A stretch of DNA of 43,468 bases from JBOFCO01 sp051646105 (GTDB lineage: Bacteria; Pseudomonadota; Alphaproteobacteria; Rhodobacterales; Rhodobacteraceae), in assembly GCA_051646105.1 (NCBI GenBank), contig JBOFCO010000181.1:1-43468 (forward strand). The letters are read 5' to 3'. Under the pieces are notes generated by a model, which did not search any database, was not told where the DNA came from, and saw only the letters and a program-made list of their open reading frames with translations. Positions 25,094 through 32,221 of the stretch are shown in pieces (position 1 is the first letter of the stretch; each line of letters starts with the position of its first letter). Both the position numbers and the translations under genes were made by a program.

Positions 25094-26104
25094 ATGGCAG
25101 ATCGTTCGAGCACAAGCATATCAGCGGTGGCTGTTGCTGCCGCCTTCCGGCAAGCGCTGGATGCGGCGCTTGCCCATGAAGGTGCGACCGCGCCGAACCC
25201 TGCGGTGGGCTGCGTGCTGCTGGATGCCGATGGCAAGCTTCTGATCGCAGCCGGTCACGAAGGCGCGGGCCGCCCCCACGCCGAAGCGCTGGCGCTGCAA
25301 CTGGCTGCCGAACGCGGGCTGCTGGGCCGCTGCCACACTGCCATCGTCACACTGGAACCCTGCAATCACCATGGCCGCACCGGCCCCTGCACCGAAGCTA
25401 TTATCGCTTCCCCGATCCGCGAGGTCTGGTATGGCGCGGATGATCCGAACCCCATGGCCGCGGGCGGCGCGGCGCGGCTGCGGCAGGCGGGGGTTGCCGT
25501 GCATCATCTAGCGTCGCTCGACCATCCCGACCGCCCTGCCCTGCGGACAGCGGCCAACCGGCTGCTGGCACCCTTTGCCAGCCGTGTGACCAAAGGGCGT
25601 CCTTTCATCACCGTCAAGCAGGCGGTAGATGCCACAGGTTCGATGATCCCGCCGCCGGGGCAAAAGACATTTACCGGACCGCAGGCCCTGGCACTGGCGC
25701 ATGTGCTGCGCCGCCGGGCCGATGCGATCCTGACCGGTTCGGGGACGATCCTAGCGGACCAGCCGGAATTCACCGTGCGCCATGTCCCGGACATTCCCGG
25801 CAAGACCCGGTTGCTGGTCATTCTTGACCGACGGGGCCGCGTGCCAGCCGACTATCTGGCCCTTGCCCGGCGGCGCGGCCTTGTCCCGGTCATTGCCACC
25901 GATCTTGCCGAAGCGCTGTCCGCCTTGGCCAGGGCAGGCTGCAATGAGGTTCTGGTCGAGGCAGGGCCATCCGTTGTGGCTGCGGTCAGGCAAACCGGTC
26001 TGTGGGACGAATGGGTGCTGATCGAAAAAGGCGCGGGCCCGGATGGCGATGACCGCATCACCATCACTGCATATCCGCGTGGAGAGGACGAAGGAAAGGA
26101 CTGA
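25094..26104 (+). CDS. ribD: Bifunctional diaminohydroxyphosphoribosylaminopyrimidine deaminase / 5-amino-6-(5-phosphoribosylamino)uracil reductase
   Basis: RibD performs the second and third steps of riboflavin synthesis from GTP: zinc-dependent deamination, then NADPH reduction of the ribosyl chain. The 336-residue product has the N-terminal deaminase (about 15-150), with the zinc ligands in GRPHAEALAL and LEPCNHHGRTGPC. The C-terminal reductase (about 165-330) has RPFITVKQAVDATG, LRRRADAILTGSGTILADQP and NEVLVEAGPSV. The reductase domain is somewhat shorter than usual at its end. The ATG at 25094 is chosen because the residues encoded upstream overlap the riboswitch and are not family-like. 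It is followed two bases later by ribE and controlled by the FMN riboswitch. Confidence 0.94.
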   Translation: MADRSSTSISAVAVAAAFRQALDAALAHEGATAPNPAVGCVLLDADGKLLIAAGHEGAGRPHAEALALQLAAERGLLGRCHTAIVTLEPCNHHGRTGPCTEAIIASPIREVWYGADDPNPMAAGGAARLRQAGVAVHHLASLDHPDRPALRTAANRLLAPFASRVTKGRPFITVKQAVDATGSMIPPPGQKTFTGPQALALAHVLRRRADAILTGSGTILADQPEFTVRHVPDIPGKTRLLVILDRRGRVPADYLALARRRGLVPVIATDLAEALSALARAGCNEVLVEAGPSVVAAVRQTGLWDEWVLIEKGAGPDGDDRITITAYPRGEDEGKD

Positions 26105-26106
26105 GC

Positions 26107-26715
26107 ATGTTTTCAGGCATCATCGAAACACTGGGGCGGATTACCGCTGCCGACACGGCCGACGGCAATCTGACGCTGGATCTGGCAACAGGCTTTCCCG
26201 ATCTGACGCTGGGGGAAAGCGTGGCGGTGAACGGCGTCTGCCTGACCGTTGTCAGCCATGATGCCAGCGGCGCGGCGCGGTTCTTTGTCAGCGCAGAAAC
26301 GTTGACCCGCACCGGCCTGGGCGGGTTGCGGCAGGGCGATCCTGTCAATCTGGAACGCGCTGTCGCGCTGTCGACACGGCTGTCGGGGCATCTGGTGCAA
26401 GGACACGTCGACGGTTTGGCCCGGCTTGACGATGTGCTGGCAGAGGATGGGGCGCACCGCATCCGTCTGACCCTGCTGCCTGCGCTGGCGCGGTATTGCG
26501 TGGAAAAGGGTTCGATCGCGCTGGACGGCATCAGCCTGACGCTGAACAGCGTCGAAGACCTTCCGACGGGCCAGGCGCGTATCGGTCTGACCATCATTCC
26601 CCATACCTGGACCCATACCAACCTGCATGCGCGAAAGCCGGGCGATCTGCTGAACGTGGAAAACGATATCCTTGCCAAATATGTGGAGCGTCTATGCAAA
26701 CCCTCGACCCTGTGA
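26107..26715 (+). CDS. ribE: Riboflavin synthase, alpha subunit
   Basis: Riboflavin synthase dismutates two 6,7-dimethyl-8-ribityllumazine molecules into riboflavin and a pyrimidinedione. The 202 residues consist of two lumazine-binding repeats. The first starts MFSGIIETLGRI with AVNGVCLTVVSHD and ends SGHLVQGHVDGLA. The second starts about residue 100 and carries VEKGSIALDGISLTLN and IPHTWTHTNL. The gene symbol is ribC in E. coli usage. The stop codon lies 22 bases inside the ribA coding region, indicating translational coupling. Confidence 0.95.
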   Translation: MFSGIIETLGRITAADTADGNLTLDLATGFPDLTLGESVAVNGVCLTVVSHDASGAARFFVSAETLTRTGLGGLRQGDPVNLERAVALSTRLSGHLVQGHVDGLARLDDVLAEDGAHRIRLTLLPALARYCVEKGSIALDGISLTLNSVEDLPTGQARIGLTIIPHTWTHTNLHARKPGDLLNVENDILAKYVERLCKPSTL

Positions 26716-27740
26716 CCGGGCCCGTGATCGCGGCGCTGCGCGACGGGCGCGCGGTGCTTCTGTCCGATGACAGCAGCGCAAAGACCAGATTTTATCTGGT
26801 GATGGTGGCGAAGCCTTTGCCGGAGGATCAGCCGGAAACAATCGGGCACGGGCCGATCCGTCTTGTCCTGCCCGAGGGGGTCGAAATGCCCGCCGATGTC
26901 GCAGCGCACCCGTCCTGTGCCCACCCTCCGCTAAGGGCGGTGCCAGGCGGTGTGTTGCAACGCCGGTCGCTGGCCGAAGCATCAATCGATCTGATGCGGC
27001 TGGCCACCCTTGCCCCGATGGCCTTTGTCCGCGAACTCGTCGACACGCCGCCGCACAACCTGCCCCGCATCGGCCTTTCCGATCTGATCGCACACCGGCT
27101 GCATCACGAACCGCTGGTCGTGGATGTGGCGCAGGCAGAGCTTCCCTCGGCCCATGCCGACCGCCCTTTTCGCCTGCATGCCTTTCAAAGCCGTATCGAC
27201 GGCAGCGAACATCTTGCCGCCGTCGCCCCGGGCGTGGCGGACGGCCCGCCGCTGGTCAGGCTGCATTCGGAATGCCTGACCGGCGATGCGCTGGGATCGC
27301 TGCGCTGCGACTGCGGCGAGCAGTTGCAGGAATCCATGCGGCGGCTGGCAGGATCACCGGGCGGCATCCTCGTCTATCTGCGCGGTCAGGAAGGGCGCGG
27401 CATCGGCCTTGCCAACAAGGTCCGCGCCTATGCTCTTCAGGATGACGGGCTGGACACGGTAGAGGCCAACCGCGCGCTTGGCCTGCCCGACGATGCCCGC
27501 GATTACGCGCAGGCGGCACAGATCCTGCGGGCACTGGGCCATGATCGCGTACGACTGCTGACCAACAACCCGGCCAAGGCCGAAGGTCTGCAAAGCCACG
27601 GTATCACGATCGCATCCGTCGAGCCGCTGGCCCTGCCCAGCAACCCGCATAACGCGCATTATCTGGCCACCAAGGCGCGCAAGATGCGGCACGCCCTGCC
27701 CGACCTCTCCGTCCCGCTTCCGCACCAGCCCCTGACCTGA
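26694..27740 (+). CDS. ribA: GTP cyclohydrolase II with decayed DHBP-synthase-like N-terminus
   Basis: The C-terminal part (about 155-348) is a GTP cyclohydrolase II, the first enzyme of riboflavin synthesis. The zinc cysteines are in CLTGDALGSLRCDC (near 194, 205 and 207), the catalytic block is YLRGQEGRGIGL, and LLTNNPAK is present. The N-terminal 150 residues align in pattern with the DHBP synthase half of RibBA (IAALRDGRAVLLSDD; IDLMRLATLAPMAFVRELV; LPRIGLSDLIAHR). They lack the acidic catalytic loop (DDEDRENEGD in active RibB is replaced by SDDSSAKTRFY) and the His-Thr-rich substrate loop, so this half should be inactive. GGAG five bases before the ATG at 26694 fixes the start, which lies inside ribE. 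No ribH follows. Confidence 0.88.
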   Translation: MQTLDPVTGPVIAALRDGRAVLLSDDSSAKTRFYLVMVAKPLPEDQPETIGHGPIRLVLPEGVEMPADVAAHPSCAHPPLRAVPGGVLQRRSLAEASIDLMRLATLAPMAFVRELVDTPPHNLPRIGLSDLIAHRLHHEPLVVDVAQAELPSAHADRPFRLHAFQSRIDGSEHLAAVAPGVADGPPLVRLHSECLTGDALGSLRCDCGEQLQESMRRLAGSPGGILVYLRGQEGRGIGLANKVRAYALQDDGLDTVEANRALGLPDDARDYAQAAQILRALGHDRVRLLTNNPAKAEGLQSHGITIASVEPLALPSNPHNAHYLATKARKMRHALPDLSVPLPHQPLT

Positions 27741-27906
27741 TCCGGCCTGCGGCAACACGGCACCAAAGTCGCCTTGCCCGGATCGGGTCGCGGTGCCAGT
27801 CTTCATGCCATCCAAGGCAGATGCCATGTCAGGCGGGTGTTGTGCGGCTGGCGGTCGACCCGATCGGATGTCAGTCACACGAAGATCGAGAAATCGGGCG
27901 GGAGCG

Positions 27907-28848
27907 ATGCCGACACCAGCAACAAATCACGCCTTCCGGATCGAAACAGCGCTGGCCAGCGGTCTGGCGGCGCGGTCGGCTATTGGCGCATCCTGGGCAC
28001 GATCGGCACAGCTTTTCCGGCTTGATCCCGGTGACCGCCACACCAAGGGGCGCATCAGCGCAAGGGAGCTTGCGGAAGCCCGCGAAAAACTGGGGTATCT
28101 GCTGCCTGCTGCCGCCCCGCATCTGGACAGGTTGTTTCAGGTCGTCGGCGGGCTTGGCGCCTGTGTCGTCCTTGCCGATCCGCAGGGCATCGCTATCGAC
28201 CGCCGTGGGAAACCTTGTGACGATTCCGATTTCGAGGCCTGCGGGCTGTGGACCGGGACCGTCTGGTCAGAGGCAGCGACGGGCACGAACGGCATCGGCA
28301 CCTGTCTTGCCGAAGGGCGCAGCGTCACCATCCACCGCGATCAGCATTTTCTGGCACGCAACATCGGGCTGAGCTGTTCGTCCTCTCCTGTTCATGACCC
28401 ATCGGGAGCAATCGCCGCAGTCATTGATGTGTCCTCTGCACGCGGTGATCTGCCCGACGCAGTTGCGGGGCTTATTGCCCATACCGTCGGCGAGGCGGCC
28501 CGCAGGGTTGAAACCGACCTGTTCCAGTCGCATTTTCCACGCGCCCGCATGGTGCTGATCCCCGGTCTTGATCGCGGTCTTGGGGCCATTCTGGCCGTCG
28601 ACGCCGACGATCTGGTGATCGGGGCAACCCGCGCAGCAAGGGCATATCTGGGCTTGGCGGGCGACTTGTCGGCCAGTCCGCTGCCGCTGGCGGACCTTCT
28701 GGGCGTCGATTCGCATGAACGTCCCGAGGATGCCGAACGATCGGCGTTGAACCGGGCTGTTGCCCGTGCCGATGGCAACATCTCGGCAGCGGCGCGGGCG
28801 CTGGGGCTTAGCCGGGCCACACTTCACCGCAAGCTGGGGCGCGGCTGA
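27907..28848 (+). CDS. GAF / Fis-type HTH regulator without AAA+ domain (AcoR-like)
   Basis: A 313-residue DNA-binding regulator. An N-terminal segment (RSAIGASWARSAQLFRLDPG) and a GAF sensor domain (about 60-180: GLGACVVLADPQGIAIDR, GTVWSEAATGTNGIGTCLAEGR, SCSSSPVHDPSGAIAAVID) match AcoR-family activators of alcohol and aldehyde catabolism. The C-terminal 45 residues are a Fis-type helix-turn-helix (ALNRAVARADGNISAAARALGLSRATLHRKLG). The central sigma-54-activating AAA+ domain of AcoR, including Walker A and the GAFTGA loop, is absent. It therefore should work with ordinary sigma factors, or as a repressor. GGGAG just before the ATG supports the start. The target is probably the aldehyde dehydrogenase gene downstream, through the inverted repeat at 28863-28887. 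Confidence 0.85.
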   Translation: MPTPATNHAFRIETALASGLAARSAIGASWARSAQLFRLDPGDRHTKGRISARELAEAREKLGYLLPAAAPHLDRLFQVVGGLGACVVLADPQGIAIDRRGKPCDDSDFEACGLWTGTVWSEAATGTNGIGTCLAEGRSVTIHRDQHFLARNIGLSCSSSPVHDPSGAIAAVIDVSSARGDLPDAVAGLIAHTVGEAARRVETDLFQSHFPRARMVLIPGLDRGLGAILAVDADDLVIGATRAARAYLGLAGDLSASPLPLADLLGVDSHERPEDAERSALNRAVARADGNISAAARALGLSRATLHRKLGRG

Positions 28849-28862
28849 CACGATTCTCGCCC

Positions 28863-28887
28863 GACTTGTCGCAGTTCTGCGACAGTC
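28863..28887 (+). promoter_or_regulatory. Inverted repeat, likely operator of the GAF/Fis regulator
   Basis: TGTCGCAG (28867-28874) and CTGCGACA (28877-28884) are perfect inverted copies around a TT centre; GAC and GTC at the outer flanks extend the symmetry. The site lies between the regulator stop and the aldehyde dehydrogenase start, about 100 bases before the latter. It also fits the loose pattern TGT-N12-ACA. Confidence 0.65.
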
Positions 28888-28986
28888 CCGACTGTGCATC
28901 TTTCCTGCCATGGCTGACGGACAGCGTATCCGCCCGCAGACTTCTGCCCGGTCGCGTGGAGGCGGCCCAGCAGGAGGAGACTACCC

Positions 28987-30504
28987 ATGAACAAGATGGA
29001 ACATTTCCGCGTCAAGTCGTCGCCTTTCAAACAGCGCTACGACAACCTGATCGGCGGCAAGTTTGTTGCCCCGAAAAGCGGGCGCTATTTCGAAAACACC
29101 TCTCCCGTGACAGGGCAGGTTCTGGGCGAGATTGCCCGTTCTGACGCCACCGACATCGAACTGGCGCTGGATGCGGCACATGCTGCCAAGGATGCCTGGG
29201 GGCATACCAGCCCGACCGAGCGTGCCAACATCATGCTGAAGATCGCCGACCGGATGGAGGCAAACCTTGAACTGCTGGCAACGGCGGAAACCTGGGACAA
29301 CGGCAAGCCGATCCGCGAAACCATGGCCGCCGACCTGCCACTGGCGATTGACCATTTCCGCTATTTCGCCGGTGTGCTGCGGTCGCAGGAAGGGTCCATC
29401 GGCGAAATCGACGCCGATACCATTGCCTATCACTTCCACGAACCGCTGGGCGTTGTAGGCCAGATCATCCCGTGGAACTTTCCGCTGCTGATGGCCTGCT
29501 GGAAACTGGCCCCCGCGCTGGCCGCTGGCAACTGCGTGGTGCTGAAACCCGCCGAACAGACGCCCGCAGGCATCATGGTCTGGGCCGAACTGGTGGCCGA
29601 TCTGCTGCCGCCGGGCGTGCTGAACATCGTCAACGGCTTCGGTCTGGAAGCGGGCAAGCCGCTGGCCTCGTCGCCCCGCATCGCCAAGATCGCCTTCACA
29701 GGCGAAACCTCGACCGGGCGGCTGATTATGCAATATGCCAGCCAGAACCTGATTCCGGTCACGCTGGAACTGGGCGGCAAATCCCCCAACATCTTCTTCG
29801 AGGATGTGGCGGCTGCCGATGACGACTTCTTCGACAAAGCCATTGAAGGTTTCGTCATGTTTGCCCTGAATCAGGGGGAGGTCTGCACCTGTCCATCGCG
29901 GGCGCTGATCCATGAAAGAATCTATGACCGTTTCATGGAAAAGGCCCTGAAGCGGGTCGAGGCCATCGTGCAGGGCGATCCGCTTGATCCGGCCACGATG
30001 ATCGGCGCGCAGGCATCGTCAGAACAGATGGAAAAGATCCTGTCCTACATGGATATCGGCCGTCAGGAAGGCGCGGAACTGCTGACTGGCGGCGAACGCA
30101 CCATCCTTCAGGGCGATCTCGCGGGTGGCTATTATGTGCAGCCGACCGTGTTCCGCGGCCACAACAAGATGCGCATCTTCCAGGAAGAAATCTTTGGCCC
30201 GGTGGTCTCTGTCACCACCTTCAAGGATGCCGACGAGGCGTTGAGCATCGCAAATGATACGCTCTATGGCCTTGGGGCTGGCGTGTGGAGCCGCGACGCC
30301 AACACCTGCTATCGCTTTGGCCGCGCGATCAAGGCGGGCCGGGTCTGGACCAACTGCTATCACGCCTATCCGGCCCATGCGGCCTTTGGCGGCTACAAGC
30401 AGTCCGGTATCGGCCGCGAGACGCACAAGATGATGCTCGATCACTATCAGCAGACCAAGAACATGCTGGTCAGCTACAGCCCGAAAAAACTGGGCTTCTT
30501 CTGA
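28987..30504 (+). CDS. NAD-dependent aldehyde dehydrogenase, acetaldehyde dehydrogenase II type (AcoD/ExaC-like)
   Basis: The enzyme oxidises aldehydes, most likely acetaldehyde or other short-chain ones from alcohol catabolism, to acids with NAD. The 505 residues are typical. Class marks are IIPWNFPLLMACWKLAPAL near residue 162, FTGETSTGR (NAD loop) near 238, LELGGKSPN with the catalytic Glu near 261, and the nucleophile Cys near 300 in FALNQGEVCTCPSRALI. The CTC sequence at the active site is typical of the AcoD/ExaC group. GGAGGAG lies eight bases before the ATG. The neighbours, an AcoR-like regulator and DUF779, are the usual partners of this group. Regulation by the upstream gene is inferred. 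Confidence 0.95.
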   Translation: MNKMEHFRVKSSPFKQRYDNLIGGKFVAPKSGRYFENTSPVTGQVLGEIARSDATDIELALDAAHAAKDAWGHTSPTERANIMLKIADRMEANLELLATAETWDNGKPIRETMAADLPLAIDHFRYFAGVLRSQEGSIGEIDADTIAYHFHEPLGVVGQIIPWNFPLLMACWKLAPALAAGNCVVLKPAEQTPAGIMVWAELVADLLPPGVLNIVNGFGLEAGKPLASSPRIAKIAFTGETSTGRLIMQYASQNLIPVTLELGGKSPNIFFEDVAAADDDFFDKAIEGFVMFALNQGEVCTCPSRALIHERIYDRFMEKALKRVEAIVQGDPLDPATMIGAQASSEQMEKILSYMDIGRQEGAELLTGGERTILQGDLAGGYYVQPTVFRGHNKMRIFQEEIFGPVVSVTTFKDADEALSIANDTLYGLGAGVWSRDANTCYRFGRAIKAGRVWTNCYHAYPAHAAFGGYKQSGIGRETHKMMLDHYQQTKNMLVSYSPKKLGFF

Positions 30505-30514
30505 CGAACCGGTC

Positions 30515-30592
30515 AGGCCCTCCTCCTGGTACAGGGCCTTTCCCGCCTTCCTCCGGCGGGTCGGGAATGGCGCGGGGCAATCCGCGCCATTC
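30515..30592 (+). other. Three consecutive hairpins between aldehyde dehydrogenase and DUF779 genes
   Basis: First, AGGCCCT (30515-30521) pairs with AGGGCCT (30533-30539) and is followed by TTTC, a terminator-like form. Second, CCCGCC (30542-30547) pairs with GGCGGG (30555-30560). Third, GAATGGCGCGG (30565-30575) pairs with 30582-30592 as a perfect 11-bp stem with a six-base loop. The third ends just before the AGGA ribosome binding site of the DUF779 gene. They may reduce read-through or protect mRNA ends. Confidence 0.65.
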
Positions 30593-30614
30593 ATCCAGCA
30601 GCAGGATCGATCAC

Positions 30615-30965
30615 ATGACCGAACATCACGACAAGGTCACCGCAACCCCGGCTGCGCTGGCGCTTCTGGCCGAAATTATCGCGGATCACGGCCCGGTGCT
30701 GTTCCACCAGTCCGGCGGATGCTGCGACGGATCATCGCCCATGTGCTATGCGCAAGGCGATTTCCTGATCGGGGATCAGGATGTGCTGATGGGCGAAATC
30801 GGCGGCGCACCCTTTTACATCTCGGCCAGCCAGTTTCAGGTATGGAAGCACACCGACCTCATCATCGATGTCGTCAATGGGCGCGGCGGGATGTTCAGTC
30901 TGGACAACGGCCGCGAGCGGCGTTTCCTGACCCGCTCGACACTCTGCGCGCTTCCCGGTGCCTAG
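30615..30965 (+). CDS. DUF779 protein
   Basis: A 116-residue cytoplasmic protein of family DUF779, which typically sits next to an aldehyde dehydrogenase gene. Its function is not known. The conserved Cys-rich motif LFHQSGGCCDGSSPMCY lies near residues 30-46 and could bind metal or take part in thiol chemistry. The rest is FLIGDQDVLMGEIGGAPFYIS and FQVWKHTDLIIDVVNGRGGMFSL, then SLDNGRERRFLTRSTLC. The ATG at 30615 follows AGGA by eight bases. It is on the strand of the aldehyde dehydrogenase gene, 110 bases after it, and overlaps the converging Sel1 gene by four bases. Confidence 0.92.
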   Translation: MTEHHDKVTATPAALALLAEIIADHGPVLFHQSGGCCDGSSPMCYAQGDFLIGDQDVLMGEIGGAPFYISASQFQVWKHTDLIIDVVNGRGGMFSLDNGRERRFLTRSTLCALPGA

Positions 30966-31456
30966 CTGTCACCAAGGCCCGCCAGCGCATCCTGTGCATC
31001 CCTGCTGCCCTGCGCTGCCGCCAGCGAAAGCCAGTGCCGCGCGGCAACAGGATCGGTTTTGGTTCCGGTGCCGTTCAGCAGCGCCATGCCATAGTGATAC
31101 TCGCCCAGTGAGTAGCCGCTCAATGCCGCCTCGCGCACCCAATGCGTTGCCGTCTGCATGTCTTTTTCCACGCCAAGCCCGTTTTCATAGGCATGGGCCA
31201 GCAGGATCATCGACGGCGCATTGCCACTGGCAGCACAAATCTGCATCGCCTCGACTGCCGCAGCGGCATCGTTTCCGCCCCCTTTCTGGATTTCATAGGC
31301 GATCCAGCACAGCATTCCGGTCCGATCCGGATGCAGCGCGATGTTTTCCTGAAGCCGGCTCAACCCGCCCTCTTCCGGGTTCAGGATGCCGAAATCGTCG
31401 GCACCAGCGGGGAATGCCAGGGTGCAGGCCAGCGAAGCAGCGGTCAGAATACGCAT
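30962..31456 (-). CDS. Exported Sel1-repeat (TPR-like) protein
   Basis: A 164-residue protein. A Sec signal peptide (residues 1-19, MRILTAASLACTLAFPAGA) leads into two or three Sel1-type helical repeats. The clearest are near 78-112 (ICAASGNAPSMILLAHAYENGLGVEKD) and 113-150 (WVREAALSGYSLGEYHYGMALLNGTGTKTD). Two Cys near residues 48 and 73 could form a disulfide in the periplasm. Sel1 proteins usually serve as scaffolds in protein complexes; no partner can be named. The ATG follows GAGAGG at short distance. It lies downstream of the response regulator gene on the same strand, with a spacer of about 80 bases carrying a box matched before the DUF3047 gene. It may be driven by that box or read through from the kinase operon. 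Confidence 0.82.
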   Translation of the reverse strand: MRILTAASLACTLAFPAGADDFGILNPEEGGLSRLQENIALHPDRTGMLCWIAYEIQKGGGNDAAAAVEAMQICAASGNAPSMILLAHAYENGLGVEKDMQTATHWVREAALSGYSLGEYHYGMALLNGTGTKTDPVAARHWLSLAAAQGSRDAQDALAGLGDS

Positions 31457-31506
31457 GGGGTCCTCTCTTGGTTGCTGCTCAAATCATGCTCTCTGGCGCA
31501 GCTCGC

Positions 31507-31539
31507 CGGGTCATGCGACTGCAAGAAATTTGTAAGATC
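31507..31539 (-). promoter_or_regulatory. Predicted response-regulator box A plus -35 element, before the Sel1 gene
   Basis: Read on the minus strand, the box 31539-31521 contains CTTAC-AAATTT-CTTGC, that is, direct repeats 11 bp apart, preceded by GAT. Seven bases later stands TGACCCG (31513-31507), and the Sel1 ATG follows after 50 bases. The box starts in the stop codon of the response regulator gene. It agrees with box B (33741) in 16 of 19 positions plus all of TGACCCG. Confidence 0.65.
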
Positions 31540-32221
31540 AGCGTCCGACAGGATAGCGATAGCCGATGCCGCGCACCGTTTCGATGATCTTCGGGAATTT
31601 TGGATCCCGCTCGATCCGCTGGCGCAGGGCAGAGATGTATTGATCAAGCGCCCGGCTGTTCGGAAAGTAGTCGCGCCCCCAGCATTCATCGAACAGCGTG
31701 TCACGATCCACCGGTGCGCCCGCGTGCTGATAAAGCAGGCGCAGGACAGACATTTCGCGGCGGTTCAGCGCGATGTCCTGCCCCTGACGCGACGCCGTGA
31801 ACCGGGTCGGGTCAAGCCACAGATCGCCCATGCGGAAACCTTCGTGCTGACCATGCGTTGCCTCTGCCCGCCGCGCCATTGCACCGACGCGCGCGCGCAG
31901 CTCGCCCGTATCGAAAGGTTTGGCAAGATAATCGTCCGCGCCGAATTCCAGCCCAAGCGTCTTGTCAAAGCTTTCGCCCCGCGCGCTGAGGATCAGGATT
32001 TGTGTATGCGGGGCCAGTGCCCGGATATGCCGGCACAGGCTAAGCCCGTCGAGACCCGGCATCACCACATCAAGGATGACGGCGGGAAATCGCTTCTCCT
32101 CAAAAAGTTTCCGCGCGGTGTCACCATCTTCGGCAGGACAGCAGTCATGACCGTCTGCGGTCAGCAGGTCGCAAAGCCCCTCGCGCAATGCGGTGTTGTC
32201 CTCGGCGATCAGGATATGCAC
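31538..32221 (-). CDS. OmpR-family response regulator
   Basis: A 227-residue DNA-binding response regulator. The receiver domain (about 1-115) has the acidic pocket EDN at 7-9, the phospho-acceptor Asp51 in VILDVVMPGLDG, and the conserved Lys in YLAKPFD near 102. The winged-helix output domain (about 125-223) has LNRREMSVLRLLYQHAG, LDQYISALRQRIE and the closing TVRGIGYRY, typical of the OmpR/PhoB class. The GTG at 32221 is chosen because it places HILIAEDN at the N-terminus and has AGGCGG upstream. It overlaps the kinase stop by 13 bases, so the two are translationally coupled. Boxes A and B are the proposed targets, because OmpR-type regulators bind direct repeats about 10-11 bp apart. Confidence 0.95.
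   Translation of the reverse strand: MHILIAEDNTALREGLCDLLTADGHDCCPAEDGDTARKLFEEKRFPAVILDVVMPGLDGLSLCRHIRALAPHTQILILSARGESFDKTLGLEFGADDYLAKPFDTGELRARVGAMARRAEATHGQHEGFRMGDLWLDPTRFTASRQGQDIALNRREMSVLRLLYQHAGAPVDRDTLFDECWGRDYFPNSRALDQYISALRQRIERDPKFPKIIETVRGIGYRYPVGR

Noticed and set aside
28867..28884. PpsR/CrtJ-type site (TGT-N12-ACA)
   Set aside because: The pattern fits, but no photosynthesis gene is near and the palindrome is better explained by the adjacent GAF/Fis regulator.
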